This document shows positions 15,146 through 22,362 of a stretch of 24,961 nucleotides of DNA, in pieces (within the stretch, counting starts at the first letter, position 1; every line of letters starts with the position of its first letter). The position numbers were made by a program, and so were the translations under genes. Source of the DNA: Bacillota bacterium (GTDB taxonomy: Bacteria; Bacillota; Clostridia; Lachnospirales; Lachnospiraceae). Under the pieces are notes generated by a model. That model made no database searches, had not been told where the DNA came from, and saw only the letters and a program-made list of their open reading frames with translations. Location: contig JAEWPN010000134.1 in assembly GCA_023399455.1 (NCBI GenBank), positions 1-24,961 of the forward strand. The letters are read 5' to 3'.

Positions 15146-16129
15146 TTATTTGGTCCTGAATAAACGAAGCTCTGCAGCATATTTCTTGGACTGTCCGGGA
15201 GCTAAATACTGAAGCTGTTTCTTTTCCCCGATGGCATTTCGGCCGTCAAGCTTATTGGTGCAGGGTTCAATTCCTAAGACGTAATCGTATTCTCCCATCA
15301 TTTTCCATTCGGTAAACTCAGGGAAAACCGAGGTGTCGAAAGATAACTCCAGGCCTTTTCCGATGGATTCGTTGCTGACTTTCACCTTCGCGGTTTTCTC
15401 GGCGAACATATGATAATAGCATTGTTCCACGAAATTAGGAACGGGCTTTAACATCTTATTCCAAGTATCGAGGTCCTCCGCAGCTCTGTCATCCCTCGGG
15501 ATTACCTCGTTAGAGTTGATTTCCAGCTTTGTCGTCTCATCCAAGAGGGGATAGCCTACATTTATATGATAGAGAAGCATAACGGCTTCTTCTGCGGAAC
15601 CCTCGTTAGTTACGGTATCCTCGATGGAGATGAGATTATCCGTAAGACCAACGGTTATGGTACGGGTAAGGGTCAGTTTGGCACCGAAAATCGTGTGGTC
15701 ACGCATGGTTGCGTGAATACGGATGGCCTCTTCGTCGGTCTCATAATAAATGTGATCCGCAGGTATATTTCCGATGGTGCCATGAAGCCCGTGAAGCTTG
15801 CCGTTGTCCTCGTTTGGTCCGCCGATATTCTGGAGTCCGCATGTGGTAATCAAGCCGCAGTTAAAAGATTTCAGGAAGCCAAAGCCATCGCGTCCCTCCT
15901 GAAAATACTGAGGGCTTACATTGCCGGAGGGGGAAGTGTAGTTCATCCGCGAACCGTCGAAGTAAAGCTCTGAAATGTCACAACAGCGGTCAGCGCAGAC
16001 GGTCATGTCGATTCCCAGTCCGTTACGAATGCGAAGTAGATGCATACCGTCTCCTTTTCCTCCCAGAAGCCGATATTCCTCCACACCGGATAACTGAAGA
16101 GGATGTCCGATGTATTTGTTTTTACTCAT
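15146..16129 (-). CDS. DUF4432 family, aldose-1-epimerase-like protein
   Basis: 327 residues with the galactose-mutarotase-like beta-sandwich pattern: ADRCCDI (46-52, matching the DUF4432 'DRxxDI' block), 'GLQNIGGPNEDNGKLHGLHGTIGN' with the active-site-like histidines His113 and His116, and 'GIEPCTNKLDGRNA' with the conserved glutamate. Mutarotases interconvert sugar anomers before kinase or isomerase action. First gene of a minus-strand pair with the cupin isomerase, AAGGAGAG ribosome site upstream. The pairing suggests that the epimerase feeds the isomerase with the right anomer (inference). Biochemistry of DUF4432 is little known. Confidence 0.75.
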   Translation of the reverse strand: MSKNKYIGHPLQLSGVEEYRLLGGKGDGMHLLRIRNGLGIDMTVCADRCCDISELYFDGSRMNYTSPSGNVSPQYFQEGRDGFGFLKSFNCGLITTCGLQNIGGPNEDNGKLHGLHGTIGNIPADHIYYETDEEAIRIHATMRDHTIFGAKLTLTRTITVGLTDNLISIEDTVTNEGSAEEAVMLLYHINVGYPLLDETTKLEINSNEVIPRDDRAAEDLDTWNKMLKPVPNFVEQCYYHMFAEKTAKVKVSNESIGKGLELSFDTSVFPEFTEWKMMGEYDYVLGIEPCTNKLDGRNAIGEKKQLQYLAPGQSKKYAAELRLFRTK

Positions 16130-16417
16130 AGTTAAGTTGCTCTCCTTTCCTTTTCCTTATTCTCTTTTTGATTTCTGACTTTTCTTTTCGTTTTAATATT
16201 GAACTAATATTAGTATTTATGTTTAATAAAAAAATATTAGGGAAAGATATGAAAGAAATGTGTCAGCTAAGGTTTTGTAATCCCATTGTAGTATTAAACA
16301 AATGAAAAATCAAGAAATAAAATTTCATTTCGAGCACTAAATTTGGATAAAAAGCATGAAAATAGTGAAAAAGCACGAAAAAATAACAAAAAATGAGAAA
16401 AAAAATTTCATAAAGCG
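16130..16417. other. AT-rich divergent spacer with palindrome and ATGAAA/TTTCAT motifs
   Basis: No gene is supported here. ACTAATATTAGT (16203-16214) is a perfect 12-base palindrome in the upstream region of the minus-strand DUF4432 gene and may be an operator; no clean promoter was found for that gene. Further right are ATGAAA (16302-16307), TTTCAT (16323-16328 and 16406-16411) and the related words CATGAAAATA (16355-16364) and CACGAAAAAATAA (16374-16386), similar to half of the 30-base palindrome at 19285-19314. Confidence 0.4.
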
Positions 16418-16473
16418 TTGACAGAAAGAAAAGCAAGGGGTATGATGTTTGCAAAAGTACTTTATAAAAGTGC
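16418..16473 (+). promoter_or_regulatory. Sigma-A promoter with ROK-type operator (site 2), for aldolase-dhaKL
   Basis: TTGACA (16418-16423), a 17-base spacer and TATGAT (16441-16446), start near 16453. Inverted repeat AGTACTTT-ATA-AAAGTGCT at 16456-16474 (7 of 8 pairs) with the core TACTTT-ATA-AAAGTG at 16458-16472, just after +1. Core and spacing match the site in front of the dehydrogenases. Confidence 0.75.
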
Positions 16474-16522
16474 TGGTAAAGATTATGACAATGCTGCATA
16501 AATCAAAGGAGGAAAAAACAAT

Positions 16523-17398
16523 ATGTTACTTAACATGAATGAGCTATTAAAGGTTGCAAACGAGCACAATTTTGCCGTACCTGCATTTAACATCGGTACA
16601 GGCCAGATTTTAAACGGTGTAATGGATACTTGCGAAAAATTGCAGGCACCGGTTATCCTGGCGATTCATCCGTCTGAATTGGAATTCCAGGGAGACAGCT
16701 TCCTGCAAATGTGCATCGATCGCGCCAATAAATCGAAGGTGCCGGTATGTATCCACTTGGACCACAGCGGTTGGGAACCCATCGTACGCGCTATCCGCGC
16801 AGGTTTCACTTCGGTTATGATCGACGCGTCCCATCTTCCCTTCGAAGAGAACATAGCGGCTACCAAAAAGGTATGTGAGCTGGCTCATCCTCTCGGAGTT
16901 TCGGTAGAAGGCGAGCTTGGAACTATCGGAACCACGGATGGAGATACGGAAGGCGGTACTGATGAGATCATCTATACAAAGCCTGAGGATGCAGTTCGTT
17001 TCGTAGAAGAAACAGGATGCGATACATTGGCAATCGCTATCGGAACGGCACACGGCATTTATCCTGAAGGAATGAAACCGGAACTTAAGCAGGATCTTCT
17101 CTCCGAAATCAAGAGCAAGGTATCTGTTCCTCTAGTGCTTCACGGCGGCTCCGGAAATAAAGATTCCGAAATTGCAGAAGCAGTAAAACGCGGCGTTAAT
17201 AAAATAAATATTTCTTCTGATATTAAGGATGCTTTCTATCAGAGACTTCGTATCACTCTTCAGGACAAGAAAGTACGTGAGCCCTTCGAGCTGTATCCGG
17301 AAAGTGTAAAGGCTATGCAGGAAGTATGCGAGCAGAAAATCAAATTGTTTAATGATGATGATAAGGTAAAATACTACGAACTGTCTAAGATGATTTAA
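16523..17398 (+). CDS. Class II (zinc) ketose aldolase, FBA/GatY family
   Basis: 291 residues. Active-site pattern of class II aldolases: HLDHS with catalytic Asp80 and zinc ligand His81, 'SVEGELGTIG' (127-136), second and third zinc histidines His177 (AIGTAHG) and His207 (LVLHGGSG), and the phosphate/substrate motif INISSD (228-233). It splits a ketose (phosphate) by retro-aldol reaction; the family includes fructose- and tagatose-bisphosphate aldolases and relatives acting on other ketoses. AAAGGAGG lies nine bases before the ATG. It is the first gene of an operon with dhaK and dhaL only 21 bases further on, which suggests that one product is dihydroxyacetone or a related short ketose rather than DHAP (inference). 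Confidence 0.9.
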   Translation: MLLNMNELLKVANEHNFAVPAFNIGTGQILNGVMDTCEKLQAPVILAIHPSELEFQGDSFLQMCIDRANKSKVPVCIHLDHSGWEPIVRAIRAGFTSVMIDASHLPFEENIAATKKVCELAHPLGVSVEGELGTIGTTDGDTEGGTDEIIYTKPEDAVRFVEETGCDTLAIAIGTAHGIYPEGMKPELKQDLLSEIKSKVSVPLVLHGGSGNKDSEIAEAVKRGVNKINISSDIKDAFYQRLRITLQDKKVREPFELYPESVKAMQEVCEQKIKLFNDDDKVKYYELSKMI

Positions 17399-17419
17399 TA
17401 TGAGTTGAGGATGGATGAC

Positions 17420-18424
17420 ATGAAAAAAATATTAAACCGAAGCGGCGACATTGTAACACAAAGTATACAAGGCTTTCTGGCTGCCTACGATAAATATTTC
17501 GAGGCTGTTCCGGAAACGAACTGCCTTGTCTATAAGAATAGAAGAAAAGGGAAGGTTTCCCTGGTCATTGGCGGCGGCAGCGGGCATGAGCCATTGTTTT
17601 CCGGATTTGTAGGAAAAGGGCTGGCGGACGCGTCTGCTAACGGCAATATATTCGCATCTCCCAATCCGCAGGTAATTACTGAGACTGCGAAAGCGGTGGA
17701 TGAAGGCAAGGGCGTTTTGTTTATCTATGGAAATTATGAAGGAGACAACCTGAATTTCGATATGGCCGAAGAAATGTGCGGCTTTGAGGATATAAAGACT
17801 GCACATGTACGTGTGTGGGATGATTGTGCATCCGCCCCGAAGGAAAGAATCGAAGACCGCAGAGGTATTGCGGGCGATATCTACGTGATCAAGGTTGCGG
17901 GAGCTGCCTGCGATGCCGGCCTTTCCTTAGAAGAAGTGCTGCGTGTGACCGAGAAGGCGAGAGACAATATCAACACCATCGGTCTCGCTACATCGCCCGG
18001 CTCCATTCCCGGACTTAACAAGCCAACCTTCGAATTAGGCGAGGATGAAATTGAGTTCGGAATGGGAATGCACGGAGAGCCTGGAATTGAGAGAACTACT
18101 ATGAAGCCTGTGGATGAGTTAGTGGACCGCATGTATGATGAGCTGAAGAGGGAAATGTCTCTTAATTCTGACGACGAAGTAGCTGTTCTCGTAAACGGCT
18201 TAGGTTCCACCACACTTGTGGAACTCAATACGGTATATTATGAACTGGATAAGCATTTAAAGAGTGAGGGAATAAAGGTTCATGACGCGGAGATAAAAAG
18301 CTGGTGTACCTGTCAGGAAATGGGCGGATTCTCCATTACTATCTTAAGGTTGGACGAGGAACTGAAAAAATATTATGATGCTTCTTGTTGTTCCCCCTAT
18401 TACGCGAGGGAGGCTTTGATATGA
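17420..18424 (+). CDS. dhaK: Dihydroxyacetone kinase subunit DhaK
   Basis: Substrate-binding subunit that holds dihydroxyacetone (or another short ketose) through a hemiaminal with histidine. 334 residues from ATG 17420; GAGG at 17407-17410 lies nine bases before it, and TTG 17405 and ATG 17411 are unlikely alternatives. With this start, the catalytic residues fall at the E. coli DhaK numbers: His56 in GGGSGHEP (51-58), Asp109 in GNYEGDN, and His218 in GMGMHGEPG. All key residues are present. The last codon overlaps dhaL by ATGA, a sign of coupled translation. Tetrulose kinases share this fold, so erythrulose is an alternative substrate. Confidence 0.95.
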   Translation: MKKILNRSGDIVTQSIQGFLAAYDKYFEAVPETNCLVYKNRRKGKVSLVIGGGSGHEPLFSGFVGKGLADASANGNIFASPNPQVITETAKAVDEGKGVLFIYGNYEGDNLNFDMAEEMCGFEDIKTAHVRVWDDCASAPKERIEDRRGIAGDIYVIKVAGAACDAGLSLEEVLRVTEKARDNINTIGLATSPGSIPGLNKPTFELGEDEIEFGMGMHGEPGIERTTMKPVDELVDRMYDELKREMSLNSDDEVAVLVNGLGSTTLVELNTVYYELDKHLKSEGIKVHDAEIKSWCTCQEMGGFSITILRLDEELKKYYDASCCSPYYAREALI

Positions 18425-19059
18425 AAAGTATTAATGTAGAAACCTGCAAGCAAATGGTTATAGCGGCCTGCGATGCGATTATCGACAACAAAGAATACCT
18501 CACGGAGGTAGACAGTAAGATCGGAGACGGCGACCATGGAATCGGAATGTCCGGCGGCATGGAAAAAGCAAAAGCCGCACTTTTGGCAAGAGATGATTTT
18601 GCGACGATTAACGATGTATTCAAAACAACGGGACTGCAGATGCTCAATTCCATGGGCGGTGCGTCCGGCGTTATATTCGGTTCGATGTTCCTTGGAGGTA
18701 TTAAGGATCTGGAACCGGTGACGGAGTTAGACGGAGAGCTGTTCTCTAAGATGATAAGCAGTGCTGTCAAAACAATCAAGCTTCGCGGAAAAGCGGAAAT
18801 CGGCGACAAAACAATGGTGGATGCATTAGAACCCGCAGCGGCAGCGCTTGAAAGAGCAGACAAGGAAGATCTGACCCTCCTCATGGGGGATGCAGCTATG
18901 GCGGCAGCCGGAGGAGTGGAAGCTACAAAGGATATGGTGGCGAAATTCGGCAGAGCAAAATCCTTAATGGAGCGTGCCATCGGATTTCAGGATGCCGGAG
19001 CGACTTCCGTAATGATCATATTCGAAGCCATGCACAGGTATTTGCAGGCGCAGGAATAG
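18421..19059 (+). CDS. dhaL: Dihydroxyacetone kinase subunit DhaL
   Basis: Nucleotide-binding subunit that transfers phosphate to the ketose bound on DhaK. 212 residues; the magnesium-nucleotide aspartates are in VDSKIGDGDHG (Asp31, Asp36, Asp38), followed by GIGMSGGM, 'LNSMGGASGVIFGSMFLGG' and GDKTMVDAL. Starts at the ATGA overlap with dhaK; the open frame extends to 18385 only by chance. No DhaM (the PTS phosphocarrier that normally recharges DhaL in two-subunit systems) is present in the window, so the phosphate donor is open: ATP directly, or a DhaM encoded elsewhere. A terminator follows 76 bases after the stop. Confidence 0.95.
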   Translation: MKSINVETCKQMVIAACDAIIDNKEYLTEVDSKIGDGDHGIGMSGGMEKAKAALLARDDFATINDVFKTTGLQMLNSMGGASGVIFGSMFLGGIKDLEPVTELDGELFSKMISSAVKTIKLRGKAEIGDKTMVDALEPAAAALERADKEDLTLLMGDAAMAAAGGVEATKDMVAKFGRAKSLMERAIGFQDAGATSVMIIFEAMHRYLQAQE

Positions 19060-19134
19060 TTCTCAGGCAGAATGTGAACAAAAAAAGAACAAATTATGAA
19101 TAAAATATAAATAAAGTAAGAATAATTGTTGAAG

Positions 19135-19174
19135 AAAAGAGTCTGGATTTTAATTTCATCCATTCTCTTTTTTT
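19135..19174 (+). terminator. Rho-independent terminator of the aldolase-dhaKL operon
   Basis: AAAAGAG-TC-TGGAT, loop TTTAATTTC, ATCCA-TT-CTCTTTT followed by further T. Stem of 7 and 5 pairs separated by a 2x2 internal loop, 76 bases after the dhaL stop. Confidence 0.7.
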
Positions 19175-19284
19175 CATCCAAAATCGACTTATTTTTAAAT
19201 ATGTACAAAATAAACAAAAAACGATTCAAAAATGCGGATAAAACACAGTGTCAAATGTGTAAAGTATACAACAATCATAAAAAC

Positions 19285-19314
19285 TTTCATGAAAAAATAT
19301 ATTTTTTCATGAAA
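19285..19314. promoter_or_regulatory. 30-bp perfect palindrome upstream of the ADP-kinase promoter
   Basis: TTTCATGAAAAAATA (19285-19299) is followed directly by its exact reverse complement (19300-19314). It ends five bases before the -35 box at 19319. Its place suggests an activator or architectural protein site, or a cruciform; the half-motif CATGAAAA recurs upstream of the aldolase promoter. The rest of the 19175-19318 spacer is AT-rich, and I see no gene in it. Confidence 0.5.
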
Positions 19315-19318
19315 TATA

Positions 19319-19371
19319 TTGACAAAACTCTAGATTATATGTATACTTCTATTAAATTCTTAATAAAAGTG
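19319..19371 (+). promoter_or_regulatory. Sigma-A promoter with ROK-type operator (site 3), for the kinase-transport operon
   Basis: TTGACA (19319-19324), a 17-base spacer and TATACT (19342-19347), start near 19354. TTCTTA-ATA-AAAGTG at 19357-19371 matches the TACTTT-N3-AAAGTG sites in front of the dehydrogenases and the aldolase in spacing, in one full arm and in position relative to +1; the left arm has two differences. An 80-100 base leader follows before the first start codon. Confidence 0.6.
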
Positions 19372-19466
19372 AAACGCGAAAATGACATGGAAAATGGAGC
19401 GGAAAAAGCAGTATATATTCCGTCCGGACGGTAAAGAATTATCAGGTAGAAGGATGTGTTTAAAAG

Positions 19467-20792
19467 ATGTCATATGTAGATAAATACCGGCAATACCTCG
19501 AAGAAAGTACATCCCTTGCAGCATACAGCAAAAAAGAGGGAAAGGCACCTGTATTCGCATATACGAGCAATTTAGATGTGGTGTTGGTCTGGGATTCGAA
19601 AATATACAATGAAATATTGGATACTTATTTAAAAGAAGAGCCTTATGTCAAAGAAGGTGATGTCATGGATACATTAGAAGACTTTGCCCGTATCAGCAGT
19701 TTTTATCTTATGCAGGGACTGGGCGGCAACTTCGACATTACGGATATCGCGGTGTGCGATTATCTGAATGAAATGTTTGTATCCGAATTTGCCTTGGGAG
19801 GCACCTGCGCACAGGCAGCAGCAGCCATAGGAACGATGGGATTCCCTGTTAACGTTCATTTGACAGATGCTTGCAGGAAAGTATCTGAGATGATGGATCA
19901 CGAAGGAACGACGATCATCGAAGGGAATAAAAAAGTGCCTATCATGAAGGGAACGTCCATGGAGGAGCCGGTGTACCATTTTATTCTCCAGTTCAACAAG
20001 GGTGATAGAATACGGATCTTAGGGCGGGAAATAGAAATACCTCTGTCCAACCGTTTGATACTTTTCTACGATACGGTACACAAGGAAGTTCCTATTAAGA
20101 AAGAGTTTCTGGATTACTGGAACCAAGAGGAGCAGTCGCCTTCTTCCTATTTAATATCCGGCTTTGATGCGATTATAGATTCAGGTATCATGGAGAAGCG
20201 TCTGCAGGAGCTTAAGCCTCATTTGGAAACGATGCGTAAGAAACATCCGGAGACGGTGATTTATTTCGAAGGAGCCTTCTATATGAACCCGAAGGTAAAG
20301 GAGCAGGCTTCGGATACATTCGGCAGATACGCTCATATCATCGGAATGAACGAAGAAGAACTGGAGCAGCAGGCAAAGCGGTTCGGATACGAAATAGACA
20401 CCCAGACTATAGAAGATGTATTAAAGGGACTGGAAGTAATTCTTTCCAAGTATCCGGTAAAGGGAATTATTCTGCATACGAAGGATTACGCCATGTATTA
20501 CGGTGATGAGCTTAAGGGCGTGGATATCGAAAAAGGTCTGACTATGGGAAATATCATGTCGGCTACAAGAGCGAGAATCGGCAGATACGGGAATCCGCAG
20601 GAATGCGAAGAAACTTTATCGCTGGCCCTCAGCCAAAGAGGACTTCAGTTTGCTGAAGCGGCTATGCAGCAGGATTCGGAGCGCACGATCAAGGTGGTTC
20701 CTTCCAGATATTTGGAGCATCCCAAGTATACGATAGGCTTGGGCGACACGTTTACTGCAGGAGTACACACCTGCTTTATTCAAAGAAAATAG
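19467..20792 (+). CDS. ADP-dependent phosphofructokinase/glucokinase family protein
   Basis: 441 residues, the usual length of the ADP-dependent sugar kinases first known from archaea, and larger than ribokinase-type PfkB enzymes. 'YTSNLDVVL' (the substrate-binding N-D pattern) near the N-terminus, 'EFALGGTCAQAAAAIGTMG' (the GG pattern), 'LISGFDAII' in the middle, 'VIYFEGAF', and the catalytic GLGDTFTAG (Asp near 427) at the C-terminus support the family. Whether it uses ADP or ATP, and glucose, fructose 6-phosphate or another sugar, cannot be read from sequence. First gene of an operon with the xylulokinase-like gene (22-base gap) and an ABC transporter. AGAAGGA, 12 bases before the ATG, is a rather distant ribosome site. 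Confidence 0.82.
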   Translation: MSYVDKYRQYLEESTSLAAYSKKEGKAPVFAYTSNLDVVLVWDSKIYNEILDTYLKEEPYVKEGDVMDTLEDFARISSFYLMQGLGGNFDITDIAVCDYLNEMFVSEFALGGTCAQAAAAIGTMGFPVNVHLTDACRKVSEMMDHEGTTIIEGNKKVPIMKGTSMEEPVYHFILQFNKGDRIRILGREIEIPLSNRLILFYDTVHKEVPIKKEFLDYWNQEEQSPSSYLISGFDAIIDSGIMEKRLQELKPHLETMRKKHPETVIYFEGAFYMNPKVKEQASDTFGRYAHIIGMNEEELEQQAKRFGYEIDTQTIEDVLKGLEVILSKYPVKGIILHTKDYAMYYGDELKGVDIEKGLTMGNIMSATRARIGRYGNPQECEETLSLALSQRGLQFAEAAMQQDSERTIKVVPSRYLEHPKYTIGLGDTFTAGVHTCFIQRK

Positions 20793-20814
20793 AGACGGTG
20801 AGGAGGAATGCACA

Positions 20815-22344
20815 GTGTCATATTTAATGGGAATTGATCTAGGAACCTCCAGTCTGAAAGTATTGATAATAGATGAAAAAGGTGCGGTAAAGGCAGTCTG
20901 TGCAAGAGATTACCAATTCTCCTCTCCTTATAACGGATATGCGGAGCACGACCCGAGACATTGGTGGGAAGCCTGCGTTTCGGCTATACGGGAAGCTATT
21001 CCCAAAAGTGGTGTAAAACCGGAGGAAATAGCGGGAGTAAGCTTTTCGGGGCAAATGCATGGAGCTGTTATGCTGGACGAAAAAAAGGAAATCATACGTC
21101 CTGCCATACTTCATTGTGATGCCAGATCTTCCAGACAGGTGAAGTACATGAAGGACACTCTTGGGGAAACGAGGTTGAAGGAGCTTGTCATGAATCCTAT
21201 TTACTCGGGGTTCCTGCTCCCATCCTTATTATGGGTAAGGGAAAACGAGCCTGAAAATTATAAGCGGGTGCGTTATGTGTGCCTCCCCAAGGATTATATA
21301 AAATTTAAGCTTACCGGGGAAATTACTTCCGATTATTCGGATGCCTCCGCAACGCTCGCTTTCGATATTAGAAATGGAAGCTGGTCGAAGGATATTTTGG
21401 ACATTTTTTCCGTTCCAATAGAGATTTTTCCGCCTTGCCTTAATACCGATGAGGCGGCGGGAAGAATCAGCGGGGAGGCCGCAAGACAAACAGGACTGTC
21501 CGTGAAAACGATAGTATCGGCAGGCGGCGGAGATCAGGTAATGCAGGGAATCGGAAACGGAATTACATTCGCAGGAGGTTCTTCCGTAAATATAGGAACC
21601 AGCGGACAGGTGTCTTTCCAAAGCGATATACCGATTTTAAACCCTAAGCTTTCCACCAATACTTTCTGTGGTTATAAAAAAGGCAGATGGATTACCATGG
21701 GAGCCATCATGAATGCAGGAATATCTTTAAAATGGTGCAACAAGCTGTTAGGACAGACAGATTATAAGAAAATAGACGAAGCGGTGAGCCGGGTAGTGCC
21801 GGGAAGTAACGGTGTCATATTTCTTCCTTATTTAAATGGAGAGAGAACCCCTCACTTGAATCCCGATATCAGCGGCGAATTCGTAGGAGTAAATATCAAT
21901 ACGGGGCCGATAGAGCTGACAAGAGCTGTGATGGAAGGGGTTTCCTACGCGCTGATGCAGTGTATCGAGCTGTGCGGCGAACTGGGACTTAAGACCAAGG
22001 ACTATATGGTAGCCTCCGGAGGAGGTGCGAGAAGCGCTCCGTGGTTACAGATGCAGGCAGATATTTATAACATACCCTTAAGGGTCATGGAGACTGAGGA
22101 ACAAGCTAGTTTAGGTGCAGCGATTGCGGCGGGAGTAGGAGCCGGAGTCTTTAAGGATATAGAGGAAGGGTGCAAAAGAACCGTCCATTATAAAGATATG
22201 GAGGTAATCCCAGACGCTGCCAGACACCGTATTTATGAAGAATATTACGGATTGTTCAAAGAGATATATAAGACGAGCGGCCATGTGTTGGAAAAGGTCA
22301 CTCTGCTGGGGAGAAGAATTGAAAAAGAAAACTTGTTTGAATGA
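20815..22344 (+). CDS. xylB: Xylulokinase-like FGGY carbohydrate kinase
   Basis: ATP-dependent ketose kinase; in xylulokinases it makes D-xylulose 5-phosphate. 509 residues: phosphate loop GIDLGTSSLKVLI, 'AGVSFSGQMHGAVMLD' (the SGQMHG motif characteristic of XylB), catalytic aspartate in GGGDQVMQGIGNG, 'VNIGTSGQV', and 'LPYLNGERTPHLNP' with the typical 'GERTP'. These motifs favour XylB over other FGGY members, but close relatives act on other ketoses. Start is GTG 20815 with AGGAGG (20801-20806) eight bases before; a nearby ATG is out of frame. It lies between the ADP-dependent kinase gene and the ABC transporter genes. Confidence 0.88.
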   Translation: MSYLMGIDLGTSSLKVLIIDEKGAVKAVCARDYQFSSPYNGYAEHDPRHWWEACVSAIREAIPKSGVKPEEIAGVSFSGQMHGAVMLDEKKEIIRPAILHCDARSSRQVKYMKDTLGETRLKELVMNPIYSGFLLPSLLWVRENEPENYKRVRYVCLPKDYIKFKLTGEITSDYSDASATLAFDIRNGSWSKDILDIFSVPIEIFPPCLNTDEAAGRISGEAARQTGLSVKTIVSAGGGDQVMQGIGNGITFAGGSSVNIGTSGQVSFQSDIPILNPKLSTNTFCGYKKGRWITMGAIMNAGISLKWCNKLLGQTDYKKIDEAVSRVVPGSNGVIFLPYLNGERTPHLNPDISGEFVGVNINTGPIELTRAVMEGVSYALMQCIELCGELGLKTKDYMVASGGGARSAPWLQMQADIYNIPLRVMETEEQASLGAAIAAGVGAGVFKDIEEGCKRTVHYKDMEVIPDAARHRIYEEYYGLFKEIYKTSGHVLEKVTLLGRRIEKENLFE

Positions 22345-22362
22345 AAAATGGAGGTGAAAGCG

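Noticed and set aside
16203..16214. ROK operator in front of the DUF4432-cupin operon (ACTAATATTAGT)
   Set aside because: A perfect palindrome, but the spacing between the half sites differs from the three matching sites, so it is recorded only as an unassigned palindrome.
16523..19059. Sulfoquinovose degradation as the role of the aldolase-DhaKL operon
   Set aside because: A dihydroxyacetone-releasing aldolase would fit, but no sulfoquinovosidase, sulfolactaldehyde enzyme or sulfonate exporter is seen in the window.
19371..19386. Catabolite-responsive (cre) site in GTGAAACGCGAAAATG
   Set aside because: The central CG is not in register with the TGWAANCGNTNWCA consensus.
19126..19434. Open frame of 102 codons between dhaL and the ADP-type kinase gene
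   Set aside because: Very AT-rich, begins within the terminator hairpin and crosses the 30-base palindrome and a promoter; no plausible ribosome site.
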